A stretch of 64,000 bases of DNA from BMS3BBIN04 sp964552465 (GTDB lineage: Bacteria; Electryoneota; Electryoneia; Electryoneales; Electryoneaceae), in NCBI GenBank assembly GCA_964552465.1, contig CAZKGR010000010.1:1-64000 (forward strand). The letters run 5' to 3'. The position numbers and the translations under genes are program-made. How positions within the stretch are numbered: position 1 is the stretch's first letter; the number at the start of each line of letters is the position of its first letter. The notes under the pieces are model-generated. The model was not told where the DNA came from, did not search any database, and worked only from the letters and a program-made list of their open reading frames with translations. Shown one piece after another: positions 53,035-60,938 of the stretch.

Positions 53035-54245
53035 GTAGCCATCTCGCGCAAACGGTTCACATGTTTGCCAATACATCGAGCCGTGTATCGTAGATTCTCT
53101 TCGGTGCTTGAACGTCCGAGAGTGATTCTAAGACTTGAGTGCGAAGCTTCATCAGTTAGACCAATTGCAGTTAGGACATGTGATGGCTTTGTGCTGCCGG
53201 AACTACATGCGGAACCAGTGGATACAGCGATCCCGTCCAAGTCCAGGGCGACCAGCAGCGATTCAGCCTCGACATCAGGGAATTGCAGGTTCAGGTTGAT
53301 GTAGATGCGATTCTCCATGCTGCCGTTTACCAGCACGTCGCCGTCCACTTCCTCGCGAATCCAGTTGAGCAGCTGATTGCGCAATGCTCCGATTCGTGTT
53401 GCAAGATCATTCATCCTACTTCCGGACAGCTCAGCCGCCGCTCCGAAGCCGGCGATGCCAGGAGTATTCTCGGTGCCAGTTCTAATCCCCTGTTCCTGCC
53501 CACCCCCAAACTGACGGGGGGAAAGCTCCACACCTTCGCGCACGTACAAAGCACCGACACCCTTTGGGCCATAAATCTTGTGGCTGCTGACCGAGACGAG
53601 GTCAACCGGCAGTGTTTGAACATCGAGCTCTACCTTGCCGAATCCCTGCACGGCATCCGTGTGAAACAGCGCTCCATTTTCCTTCGCAATCGTGACCAGT
53701 TCCTGCAGTGGCTGAATGGTCCCGATCTCATTATTCACCTGCATTATGCTAACCAGCGCCGTTTCATCTGTAATCGCCGAGCGTAAGCTATCCGGGTCAA
53801 CCATTCCTTCATGTGTCACCGGCAGAACCGTGATGGTGAATCCATCTTTTTCCAACTCTTCAGCGGCTTTTAGTACTGCGCTATGCTCAATAGCATCCGT
53901 GATGAAATGGGTACCTCGTCCTTGTTCACGTGCGAGATGCATCGTGCCCAGAATCGCCAGATTATCGGCTTCGGTTCCTCCTGAAGTGAAGAACAAGTTG
54001 TCAGCAGTCGCATTCAGCAAGCCTGCAACCTGCTCACGTGCTTTTTGCAACACGATCTTTGCGGAGTTGCCCATCTTGTACTTGCTGGACGGATTACCCC
54101 AGTTCTCGAGCATTGTTTGTCTGACAACGTCGGCCACTGATGGATCAACCGGTGTGGTTGCGCTGTGATCGAGATAAACGGTCATCGTGTCACGTTCGTC
54201 GGTGGTAGTGTTTGCTGACGTCTGGCTATGGCTATCGTTTGACAT
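53028..54245 (-). CDS. NifS/IscS-like cysteine desulfurase
   Basis: 405 residues from the ATG at 54245; 54185 (beginning TVYLDHSATTP) is a credible shorter start. PLP enzyme fold class V: FTSGGTEADNLAI, DAIEHSAVL, TDAVQGFGKV and the PLP lysine in SVSSHKIYGPKG. The mobile-loop cysteine that carries persulfide is in STGSACSSGS, the short NifS/IscS-type loop. It supplies sulfur to MnmA, encoded next, and could supply selenium for selenophosphate synthesis (inference, given the tRNA-Sec in this window). It starts 5 nt after the rdgB stop. Confidence 0.93.
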   Translation of the reverse strand: MSNDSHSQTSANTTTDERDTMTVYLDHSATTPVDPSVADVVRQTMLENWGNPSSKYKMGNSAKIVLQKAREQVAGLLNATADNLFFTSGGTEADNLAILGTMHLAREQGRGTHFITDAIEHSAVLKAAEELEKDGFTITVLPVTHEGMVDPDSLRSAITDETALVSIMQVNNEIGTIQPLQELVTIAKENGALFHTDAVQGFGKVELDVQTLPVDLVSVSSHKIYGPKGVGALYVREGVELSPRQFGGGQEQGIRTGTENTPGIAGFGAAAELSGSRMNDLATRIGALRNQLLNWIREEVDGDVLVNGSMENRIYINLNLQFPDVEAESLLVALDLDGIAVSTGSACSSGSTKPSHVLTAIGLTDEASHSSLRITLGRSSTEENLRYTARCIGKHVNRLREMATW

Positions 54246-54250
54246 GCTAT

Positions 54251-54835
54251 CTATCTCTGCTGTTTCCACCACTCTGCGAAAGCGCGTAGTGCACGTCCCC
54301 GGTGGCTGATCTGGTTCTTGTCGTCTGCAGACATCTCTGCCAAAGTACTAGTTTCACCCTCAGCAACGAAGATCGGATCATAGCCGAATCCGTTGTGACC
54401 TCGTGGCTTGTCGATGATCTTGCCGTTCAGAACACCATCAAACCGAAGTGGTTCACTGTCATTGGAAACGCAACAGATCACCGAGCGAAATCGTGCACCA
54501 CGTTTTTCAGCCGGAACATTCTGGAGTTCACTGAGCATTTTGTTCACGTTGTCCTGGTAGGTCGCGTCCTCACCTGCATATCTGGCAGAGTACACACCTG
54601 GTGCGCCTTCCAATGCATCAACTTCGAGACCAGTGTCATCTGCGATGCTCAGAATTCCTGTTCGGCGGAAGCCTTCCTCAGCTTTCAACAGCGCATTTTC
54701 CCACAACGTATCGCCCGTTTCTTCAACATCTTCATCCGCTTCTGCTGGATGCAGCACTTCGACTTCTTCTCCGAGCAACTCCTTCAATTCACGGAGCTTG
54801 TCTTTGTTCTTTGTGGAAACGTACAGCTTATCCAT
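54251..54835 (-). CDS. rdgB: XTP/dITP diphosphatase (Ham1/RdgB)
   Basis: 194 residues. STKNKDKLRELKELL at the N-terminus, the metal and substrate motif ADDTGLEVDALEGAPGVYSA (about 67-86) and NGFGYDPIF with HRGRAL near the end are diagnostic. It hydrolyses non-canonical purine nucleotides such as dITP and XTP to monophosphates. Start ATG has GAGGA 8 nt upstream. It lies 29 nt after deoB. Confidence 0.95.
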   Translation of the reverse strand: MDKLYVSTKNKDKLRELKELLGEEVEVLHPAEADEDVEETGDTLWENALLKAEEGFRRTGILSIADDTGLEVDALEGAPGVYSARYAGEDATYQDNVNKMLSELQNVPAEKRGARFRSVICCVSNDSEPLRFDGVLNGKIIDKPRGHNGFGYDPIFVAEGETSTLAEMSADDKNQISHRGRALRAFAEWWKQQR

Positions 54836-54864
54836 CGATAAGTCCTCAGCGAGATTATATCAAG

Positions 54865-56025
54865 TCAGAGGGTAGCAAGAAAGGAGGTGCCGGGTCCATC
54901 CCACTCCAGCCCAAAGAACTCTGCGAGTGATGCGGCAACATCGCTGAAATCAAGTTTGCCAAGCGACTGCCCGGATGATCCACTTCCTCGCATCGCAAGA
55001 AGCGGCACATACTCTCGTGTATGGTCTGTACCGGGATATGTGGGGTCATTTCCATGGTCTGCAGTAATGATCATCAGATCGTCAGGTCGAAGTGCCTTCA
55101 GCCATTGCCCGAGCCCGACATCGAACGATTCAAGTCCGCGAGCGAATCCTTCAGGATCATTCCGATGACCCCACTGCATGTCGAAATCAATCAGGTTGGT
55201 AAACGTCAAGCTGGAATCGTTCGCGTGGATTCGCTCCAGCGTCGCGGCAATTCCAAGTTCATTTGTTGCTGTTTTCTCTTGGGTCGAGAAGCCGCGGTTA
55301 GCGAAGAGCGTACCGACTTTCCCCACGCCGTGAACCGGAATGCCCGCATCAGTTAGCTTGTCGAGAATGGTCGCCCGTATGGGTTCCTGCGCAAAATCTT
55401 TGCGATTCGAAGTACGAATGAACTGACCATTTTCTCCAACGAACGGACGCGCTATAACTCGCCCTACACGATGTGGGTCCTCAAGTTGCTGATGGATCTG
55501 ATCACATATACGGTAGAGTTCATCAAGTGGAATGATCTCTTCGTGTGCAAGGATCTGCAACACTGAATCCGCGGATGTATACAGAATTAATGCGCCTGTA
55601 TCGACATGTTCAGCACCGAGTTGATCCATGATGTCAGTGCCTGAACCAACGATGTTTCCAATAACCTCGCGTCCGCTGATTCGCTTTACGAGATCGACGA
55701 CATCTTCAGGGAAACCGTTCGGGTAGGTTGGAAAAGCTGTTTCGTTGAGTACGCCGCACAGCTCCCAATGACCGGTAACAGAGTCCTTGCCTTCACCGTG
55801 TTCACGTAACAGACCATGGACTGCGCGTGGATTCTCTACAGAATCTACAGAAGGAAGTGCTGCGATGTTGGCCAGCCCTAGCGATTGCAGGTTTGGAATG
55901 CCCAATGGACCCGCTACGGATGCGACATGCGCCAGGGTGTTTGCGCCGTCGTCACCGTACAGAGACGAGTCCGGCGCCGACCCAAAGCCGACGCCGTCCA
56001 GAATAATCAGAAAAGCTCTTCGCAT
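54865..56025 (-). CDS. deoB: Phosphopentomutase
   Basis: 386 residues, alkaline-phosphatase-superfamily fold. Metal site IILDGVGFGSAPDS at the N-terminus, DSVTGHWELCG with the catalytic serine/threonine region, and the C-terminal metal cluster ITADHGNDPTYPGTDHTREY. It interconverts ribose (or deoxyribose) 1-phosphate and 5-phosphate in nucleoside salvage, a step that connects with mtnA and the PfkB kinases elsewhere in the window. It starts 10 nt after the 65-residue gene. Confidence 0.95.
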   Translation of the reverse strand: MRRAFLIILDGVGFGSAPDSSLYGDDGANTLAHVASVAGPLGIPNLQSLGLANIAALPSVDSVENPRAVHGLLREHGEGKDSVTGHWELCGVLNETAFPTYPNGFPEDVVDLVKRISGREVIGNIVGSGTDIMDQLGAEHVDTGALILYTSADSVLQILAHEEIIPLDELYRICDQIHQQLEDPHRVGRVIARPFVGENGQFIRTSNRKDFAQEPIRATILDKLTDAGIPVHGVGKVGTLFANRGFSTQEKTATNELGIAATLERIHANDSSLTFTNLIDFDMQWGHRNDPEGFARGLESFDVGLGQWLKALRPDDLMIITADHGNDPTYPGTDHTREYVPLLAMRGSGSSGQSLGKLDFSDVAASLAEFFGLEWDGPGTSFLATL

Positions 56026-56035
56026 GTGAATGATC

Positions 56036-56233
56036 TCAACCGAAGATTTCCTTCTCTTTGGACGCTACTACATCAACCATCACCGCACGGTAACGAAACA
56101 CGCCCGGCTTGCCTTCAACTTCTTGCGGACGGAGAACTTGGACAGTGCTAATCTCTTCACCGGCTTCGTTGAACCGTTTGGACGCCTGCTTACCCTTGGC
56201 GATTTTTGCGTTAAAAGATTTGCCCTTCGGCAT
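56036..56233 (-). CDS. Small basic protein of unknown function upstream of deoB
   Basis: 65 residues, not recognised. Lys-rich N-terminus (MPKGKSFNAKIAKGKQ) then a compact alpha/beta-like stretch (ISTVQVLRPQEVEGKPGVFR, YRAVMVDVV). No cysteine, signal or helix of membrane type. The ATG has a strong AGGAG 7 nt upstream, and it lies 10 nt before deoB, which argues that it is real. A nucleic-acid-binding role is suggested only by charge. Confidence 0.65.
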   Translation of the reverse strand: MPKGKSFNAKIAKGKQASKRFNEAGEEISTVQVLRPQEVEGKPGVFRYRAVMVDVVASKEKEIFG

Positions 56234-56268
56234 GATCAACTCCTGAATGCTATCTACATGCTGCTATT

Positions 56269-56300
56269 GACAATTAAAAGATCGGACAATTGATCCGATC
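56269..56300 (-). terminator. Probable terminator after the anti-sigma gene
   Basis: GATCGGA-CAATTGA-TCCGATC is a perfect 7-bp stem with a 7-nt loop (56280-56300), followed on the minus strand by CTTTTAATTGTC. It separates the sigma/anti-sigma unit from the 65-residue-protein/deoB run. Confidence 0.6.
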
Positions 56301-56420
56301 CAAGACCCCGAAGATACGTTATCGGCAGCGCTTGCATCAAGTCTCCCGCAGGAATGACTCGCATCCTCTTCTTACTCCGGGAGGCAACCGATCTAGTTTA
56401 AGATTTGGCCAATACTAGCG

Positions 56421-56957
56421 TTAATCCCCAGTGCTCACAGTGTGTACCGGATAATCGGGCAGGTCACGGATGATGCCAGTCGTGGAATCGTCGGCCAAAC
56501 TATCAGTCGAAGCTGCTAGTAAATGATTATTCATTGATTCCACATTCGCTGCAGGAACAGGACGAACATTGTCCGGCGCATCCTTTTCTGCCATACCGCC
56601 AGGCAGACTCGTTGCGGTGTAATTCTGCTGCAAGATCGGTGAAAGTGTAAGCACCATTACTGCGACACCCGCAGCCGCTCCAACAGTAATCACTGGCCAA
56701 CGCAGCCATGACTTTTCTGCTTGCGGAGGGACTGACTCAGAGTGATTGGCAGCATACACACGCATACGATAGGGAAAATCAGCAGGGGCTTCCTCGGGCT
56801 CGATCTCCAATAGCATCGAACGAACCCAATCTCCACCTTCGGCAAAAGCTTTGCAGTTCGGATCAGACTTTGCCATCTGTTCCAATTCTGCACGTACGGA
56901 GTCTTCCAACTGGTCCCGTTGGGACCATAATTCTTCAAACCTCTCCAAATCCATCAT
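56421..56957 (-). CDS. Probable membrane anti-sigma factor
   Basis: 178 residues. A soluble N-terminal helical part (1-82; LERFEELWSQRDQLEDSVRA, one cysteine only, so not a zinc anti-sigma) is followed by a single membrane helix (about 84-110, WPVITVGAAAGVAVMVLTLS) and a 65-residue periplasmic tail rich in Asp, Ser and Asn. This layout and the position next in line after an ECF sigma gene suggest an anti-sigma factor that would be cut by site-1 and RseP-type proteases. No specific family is recognised. Two ATG codons (56957, 56954) serve as start. Confidence 0.7.
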   Translation of the reverse strand: MMDLERFEELWSQRDQLEDSVRAELEQMAKSDPNCKAFAEGGDWVRSMLLEIEPEEAPADFPYRMRVYAANHSESVPPQAEKSWLRWPVITVGAAAGVAVMVLTLSPILQQNYTATSLPGGMAEKDAPDNVRPVPAANVESMNNHLLAASTDSLADDSTTGIIRDLPDYPVHTVSTGD

Positions 56958-57135
56958 TCTACACTCATTTCAAGGTTGCCACTCGCCTGTTGCTGCTTGT
57001 TCAGCAAAGCTTACAGGCCCTTACACCTCCATCTCCCTGCATTCTAATGATCAAAGATCCCCTGATCTTTATCTCGATGATGCGAGATCACGATAACGAA
57101 GTGCTACTACTGAATTCCATCATCGTATGTCATCC

Positions 57136-57161
57136 AAACGTTTCAGCACCTGTCATGTTCC
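57136..57161 (-). promoter_or_regulatory. Candidate ECF-type promoter for the anti-sigma gene
   Basis: On the minus strand GGAAC (57161-57157), a 16-nt spacer and CGTTT (57140-57136) resemble the -35/-10 pair read by many ECF sigma factors. It lies about 180 nt upstream of the anti-sigma start. Found by eye; chance is possible. Confidence 0.25.
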
Positions 57162-57270
57162 AATTGAAACTAGTAGAGTGCTCTCATGTTCTCCGTTTGG
57201 GTTGATTTATGAGTTCGTAAACAGTTCGAGGCAGGCATTACAAAGTTGGAAACATTAAAGGTTCTTGTTG

Positions 57271-57294
57271 AATGATTTGCCATTGCAAATCATT
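57271..57294. repeat. Perfect 10-bp inverted repeat in the sigma/anti-sigma spacer
   Basis: AATGATTTGC-CATT-GCAAATCATT: ten perfect base pairs around a 4-nt loop, AT-rich, about 90 nt after the sigma stop. No T-run follows on either strand, so termination is not favoured. It could be an RNA processing hairpin or a protein-binding operator. Confidence 0.6.
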
Positions 57295-57384
57295 GAAGCC
57301 GAACTTATGAATTCCAATGAACCCAAAAACCAACATTCATGAATCTGACACGTCAGGGTGAGTTGTAAGTTCCCTTGGAACTCC

Positions 57385-57987
57385 TTACGGCTCCCGAAGA
57401 ATCTTAAGTTTCTTCTGAAGACGGGCACGCCCACGGTTCACCCGTGATTTTATCGTGCCGATAGGCACATTAAGAATGTCGGCGATTTCCTCATAACTCT
57501 TGTTCTGCAAATCACGAAGGATTACTGCCGCACGGTAGGCATCGGGCAATTTTTCAATTTCCTTGTTGACCATCGCTCTGATCTCATTCCTTCGCGCCAG
57601 CTCGTCAGTGGCTGGTCCGGTATCTTCAAGATCAATGGATTCGTCCTCTGGTGACTCGCCGCCTGTACGGATTGGAACCATGCGGCGGATCTTTCTGCGT
57701 CTTAACTCAGTTTTGGACAAGTTTCCGGCAATGGTGTACACCCACGTCGAGAACTTGGCAACAGTTTTATAGTGATGACGGTGCTTCCAGACTCGGATGT
57801 AAGTTTCTTGCAAGATGTCCTGCGTGTGGCTACCGTGTCCAAGGAAACGTCCGATGAATGCGAGCAAAGGGTGGTGATACCGTTCAGCAAGTAACTCAAA
57901 GGCTACCTCGTCGTCCTTTTGCACGAGTGCCATCAGCTCTTCATCGGTGAGGTCATTGTACTGTATGTCTGCGGATGGGTTTGCCAT
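57385..57987 (-). CDS. ECF-family RNA polymerase sigma factor
   Basis: 200 residues. Region 2 (about 20-90) includes FELLAERYHHPLLAFIGRFL, DILQETYIRVWKH and FSTWVYTIAGNLSKTELRRR. Region 4 (140-195) includes LPDAYRAAVILRDLQNKSYE and IADILNVPIGTIKSRVNRGR. Regions 1 and 3 are absent, as in ECF sigma factors. It redirects RNA polymerase to a stress or envelope regulon. The ATG overlaps the holA stop (TGATG) with AAGGA 9 nt upstream. The probable anti-sigma factor follows after a 427-nt gap. Confidence 0.95.
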   Translation of the reverse strand: MANPSADIQYNDLTDEELMALVQKDDEVAFELLAERYHHPLLAFIGRFLGHGSHTQDILQETYIRVWKHRHHYKTVAKFSTWVYTIAGNLSKTELRRRKIRRMVPIRTGGESPEDESIDLEDTGPATDELARRNEIRAMVNKEIEKLPDAYRAAVILRDLQNKSYEEIADILNVPIGTIKSRVNRGRARLQKKLKILREP

Positions 57988-59000
57988 CACTTGGCATCCT
58001 TCCGATCGAGTGAAATGTTGTGGATGAACGCAGAAAAGCCCAGGTAATCATCAAATGACCGTGTTTTGCGTTCACGGTCCATATCAAGCATCCGCTGCAA
58101 CTCTTTCTCTGCGATGTTTCCGGGAAGTGATTTCACTTCCTGCGATGCCATCTGCCATTGTCGTCGCGTATTACCGCTCCACGTTCGCTTTCCCGGATCA
58201 ACGCGTTTTGAATCATACAAACGTTCCTTGCTGACCATGCGCCAACGACGGGCGATCTGCGAAAAGAAGAATCCGCTCTGTTTATCGATATGGTCCTTCA
58301 GCAACTCGACTTCGCGCAGCGAATCCAACCGTTTGCCGGAAGCAACGTGGTCAAAGAAATTCCAGATATTGACTTCTTCCTCAATCCCCCAAACCCGTTG
58401 TAGCACATCCGGCGTGATCGTCTCCCCCTCTTCAATCAACAAGGATGCTTTCACCAATTCACCTTGCAGATCAATCAACCGTCCACCAGAATCGGACAGC
58501 AACAATAGCGCATCCTCATCAATTCGTACACCCAGTTGAGTGGCAACATCCGTGGCCCAATTACCGAGTGCCCTACCGCGTGGTGTCGTACAGTCAACAA
58601 CATTGGCTCGTGCAGCCAAATTTCGAATCCAAGCTGCTTTACCGTCTGAGTTGGCAAGGATTATCAACACAGTGCTGTCTAAGGGGTTCTCTCCATATTC
58701 GAGCAGGTATTTCTGGACTGTCGGTGTGAGCGATTCAGCGCGTTTGATAATGACCACGCGTTGATCAGCCATCATGGGTAATGATGACATCGCCGGCGCC
58801 AGCTCACGGACATCCGTGCTATCGCCGAACAAGATATCCAGATTGAAATCGCGTGTGCTTTCTTCAGGCAAAGAACGTGCTGTCCGTTCCACCATATCCA
58901 GCAATAGCGGTTCTTCTCCCAATGCCAGATAGAGAGGTTCCATGTTGCCGCTGCTGGCAGCTTGTTCGAAATCTGTCGCTTTTAGTTTTCTTCCGGGCAC
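57987..59000 (-). CDS. holA: DNA polymerase III subunit delta
   Basis: 337 residues, clamp-loader AAA+ fold without Walker motifs, as is normal for delta. Visible family features: EPLYLALGEEPLLLDMVERT at the N-terminus, the clamp-contacting region SSLPMMADQRVVIIKRAESL, and the C-terminal collar helices (SGFFFSQIARRWRMVSKERL; LQRMLDMDRERKTRS). It opens the beta clamp during loading. GTG start with a weak ribosome site. Coupled to the sigma factor gene. Confidence 0.92.
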   Translation of the reverse strand: MPGRKLKATDFEQAASSGNMEPLYLALGEEPLLLDMVERTARSLPEESTRDFNLDILFGDSTDVRELAPAMSSLPMMADQRVVIIKRAESLTPTVQKYLLEYGENPLDSTVLIILANSDGKAAWIRNLAARANVVDCTTPRGRALGNWATDVATQLGVRIDEDALLLLSDSGGRLIDLQGELVKASLLIEEGETITPDVLQRVWGIEEEVNIWNFFDHVASGKRLDSLREVELLKDHIDKQSGFFFSQIARRWRMVSKERLYDSKRVDPGKRTWSGNTRRQWQMASQEVKSLPGNIAEKELQRMLDMDRERKTRSFDDYLGFSAFIHNISLDRKDAK

Positions 59001-59150
59001 TTTCGCGATTCCTGGGTGAAGATTCGCCGAGGACCTCCCTGACCGTCCCTAACGTTGGTACCTACTCTATAACTTGGGGCCTGCGCTTATGCTGTAGCAA
59101 CTAAAAGCCTACACTCTCTTCAATCTTCATACTCTATTCAGATACAACAA

Positions 59151-60938
59151 TCAAGCCACGCGTCGATACTGTAGTTCAAATAATCGCCAATAGATACCAC
59201 GTTTTTTCAGCAGCTCCGCGTGTGTTCCCATCTCTCGCAGACATCCCTTGTGCATAACCAGAATCTTGTCCGCCCGCTGAACTGTACTCAGTCGATGGGC
59301 GACAATGATTGATGTTCTCCCTTTCATCATGACCTGCAACGCATCTTGGATGTGCGCTTCTGTTTCAGGATCCACAGAGCTCGTCGCTTCATCAAGTACC
59401 AGAATCTTTGGATTACGCACCATCGCTCGCGCGAATGCCAGCAGTTGTCTCTGACCAGTAGACAAAGTACCGCCACGCTCAGTTACCGGTTCACCATATC
59501 TGCCAGGCAGTCGGCTAATAAATGCGTCCGCATGAACCTGCTTCGCAGCATGTCTGATCTGCTCGTCAGTATATTCATCGCCGAGCGTGATGTTTTCGCG
59601 GATATTGCCGCTGAACAGGAATATGTCCTGGCTGACATACGCCAGATTACTCAACAGCTCATCTCGATTCAGGTTGCGGACATCATGACCGTCAATCAGA
59701 ATTCTGCCAGATGTGGTGTCGTAGTATCGTCCCAGCAAATTGATGATTGTCGTCTTCCCTGCCCCGGTCGCGCCAACAATGGCCACAGTTTCACCAGGTT
59801 CTATAGAGAAGCTGACACCGGTCAACACTTCGTCACTGGTGTCATTGTAAGTGAAGTGAACATCATCGAATTCTATGCGCCCTCTGAAATCATCCAGAGA
59901 TTCAGTTAATTCTAAATCAGATATACCAGGTTCGGTATCGAGCAGGTCAAACACACGTTCGGCGGATGCCATCCCAGACTGGAAAATGTTCCATTTCTCT
60001 GCCAAGTCTCGAATTGGACGGAAGAATCGTTCAGCGTATTGCAAGAATGCAACCAGTGTTCCGATGGTAATTGCGCCGTCCAGGCTCAGGTTACCACCGC
60101 GCAGGATTATTAATGAAACAGCAACTGCGCTGAGGACCTCAAGCACTGGGAAGAACAAACTGAACAAGTCAACTGTGCGCAAATGGCCAGAGCGCAACCG
60201 ATCATTCACGTTTGAAAAAGATGAGGCTGTTGCCTTTTCATGGTTGAATAACTGAACGATTCGGATACCCGACAAATGTTCCTGAAGGAATGAGTTGACG
60301 CTCGCTGTCTGTACTCTTACGTCCCGAAAAGCTGCACGCAGTTTTGCCCTGAAGGCAAAGGTCGCCCATGCAACTAACGGCACAACTGCCACAGCAACCA
60401 CCGCCAGTTGCCAGTTGAGCAGCGACATTGCGATGATGATCCCGATGAGCATGAAGAGATCGCCGAAGACGACCACAATCCCTGACGAGAAGATCTCACT
60501 CAGGGTTTGTACATCATTCGTGTTTCGGGTAACCAGACGACCGACCGGATTCCGGTCAAAGAAGCTTAGGGACTGACGTTGTAGGTGTGCGAATACCTCT
60601 TTGCGGATGTCGTACATCACTCGCTCGCCAACCCAGCCTGTCAGGACAGTTTGCCCTACTCGAGCGATAGCAAGTACTACAAAGATGCCGAAGTACAGAG
60701 CTACAATCGTAATAAGACCATCAAAATCACCAGGTACGATGTAATCGTCCAGTGCGACCTTGGTCAGATACGGTCCAAGCTGTTCCACACCGGCGATAGC
60801 GAGGAGTAACGCAACACTGATCACTACCTTAAGCTTGTATGGTTTGAGATAAGCAAGCAGTCGATTAACCAATCTCGGTTCAAATACGACACCGAGTTTT
60901 TCTTCTTCATGGATGGATCGAGATTTTTTTTCGCTCAT
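59151..60938 (-). CDS. ABC exporter half-transporter, subunit with catalytic Walker B
   Basis: 595 residues. Six-helix type I exporter domain (about 35-330) then a nucleotide-binding domain: Walker A GATGAGKTT, Q-loop YVSQDIFLF, signature LSTGQRQ (altered from LSGGQ), Walker B ILVLDEATSSVD with the catalytic Glu, and the switch His in VAHRLSTV. MdlB/LmrA/YfiC-like. It overlaps its partner gene by 4 nt and would form a heterodimer in the inner membrane; substrate unknown (lipid or drug). Confidence 0.94.
   Translation of the reverse strand: MSEKKSRSIHEEEKLGVVFEPRLVNRLLAYLKPYKLKVVISVALLLAIAGVEQLGPYLTKVALDDYIVPGDFDGLITIVALYFGIFVVLAIARVGQTVLTGWVGERVMYDIRKEVFAHLQRQSLSFFDRNPVGRLVTRNTNDVQTLSEIFSSGIVVVFGDLFMLIGIIIAMSLLNWQLAVVAVAVVPLVAWATFAFRAKLRAAFRDVRVQTASVNSFLQEHLSGIRIVQLFNHEKATASSFSNVNDRLRSGHLRTVDLFSLFFPVLEVLSAVAVSLIILRGGNLSLDGAITIGTLVAFLQYAERFFRPIRDLAEKWNIFQSGMASAERVFDLLDTEPGISDLELTESLDDFRGRIEFDDVHFTYNDTSDEVLTGVSFSIEPGETVAIVGATGAGKTTIINLLGRYYDTTSGRILIDGHDVRNLNRDELLSNLAYVSQDIFLFSGNIRENITLGDEYTDEQIRHAAKQVHADAFISRLPGRYGEPVTERGGTLSTGQRQLLAFARAMVRNPKILVLDEATSSVDPETEAHIQDALQVMMKGRTSIIVAHRLSTVQRADKILVMHKGCLREMGTHAELLKKRGIYWRLFELQYRRVA

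Larger units (their letters stand above)
56958..57384 (-). other. 427-nt non-coding spacer between ECF sigma and anti-sigma genes
   Basis: No convincing reading frame is found on either strand; the longest overlaps the anti-sigma gene antisense and lacks protein-like composition. It contains a perfect 10-bp inverted repeat (57271-57294), a hairpin GAGTTCC/GGAACT directly after the sigma stop (57368-57383), and an ECF-like promoter candidate (57136-57161). A leader RNA, small RNA or autoregulated promoter is possible. Such pairs usually overlap, so the gap is unusual. Confidence 0.6.

Noticed and set aside
53283..54168. Two plus-strand frames of 150 and more codons
   Set aside because: Both are antisense to the cysteine desulfurase, whose catalytic motifs are all intact.
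56708..57205. 165-codon plus-strand reading frame reaching into the sigma/anti-sigma spacer
   Set aside because: It is antisense to the anti-sigma gene over half its length, has no ribosome binding site and its composition is not protein-like.
57368..57383. Hairpin after the sigma factor stop as a terminator
   Set aside because: The 6-bp stem is followed by an AC-rich stretch with no T-run, so I list it only as part of the spacer.
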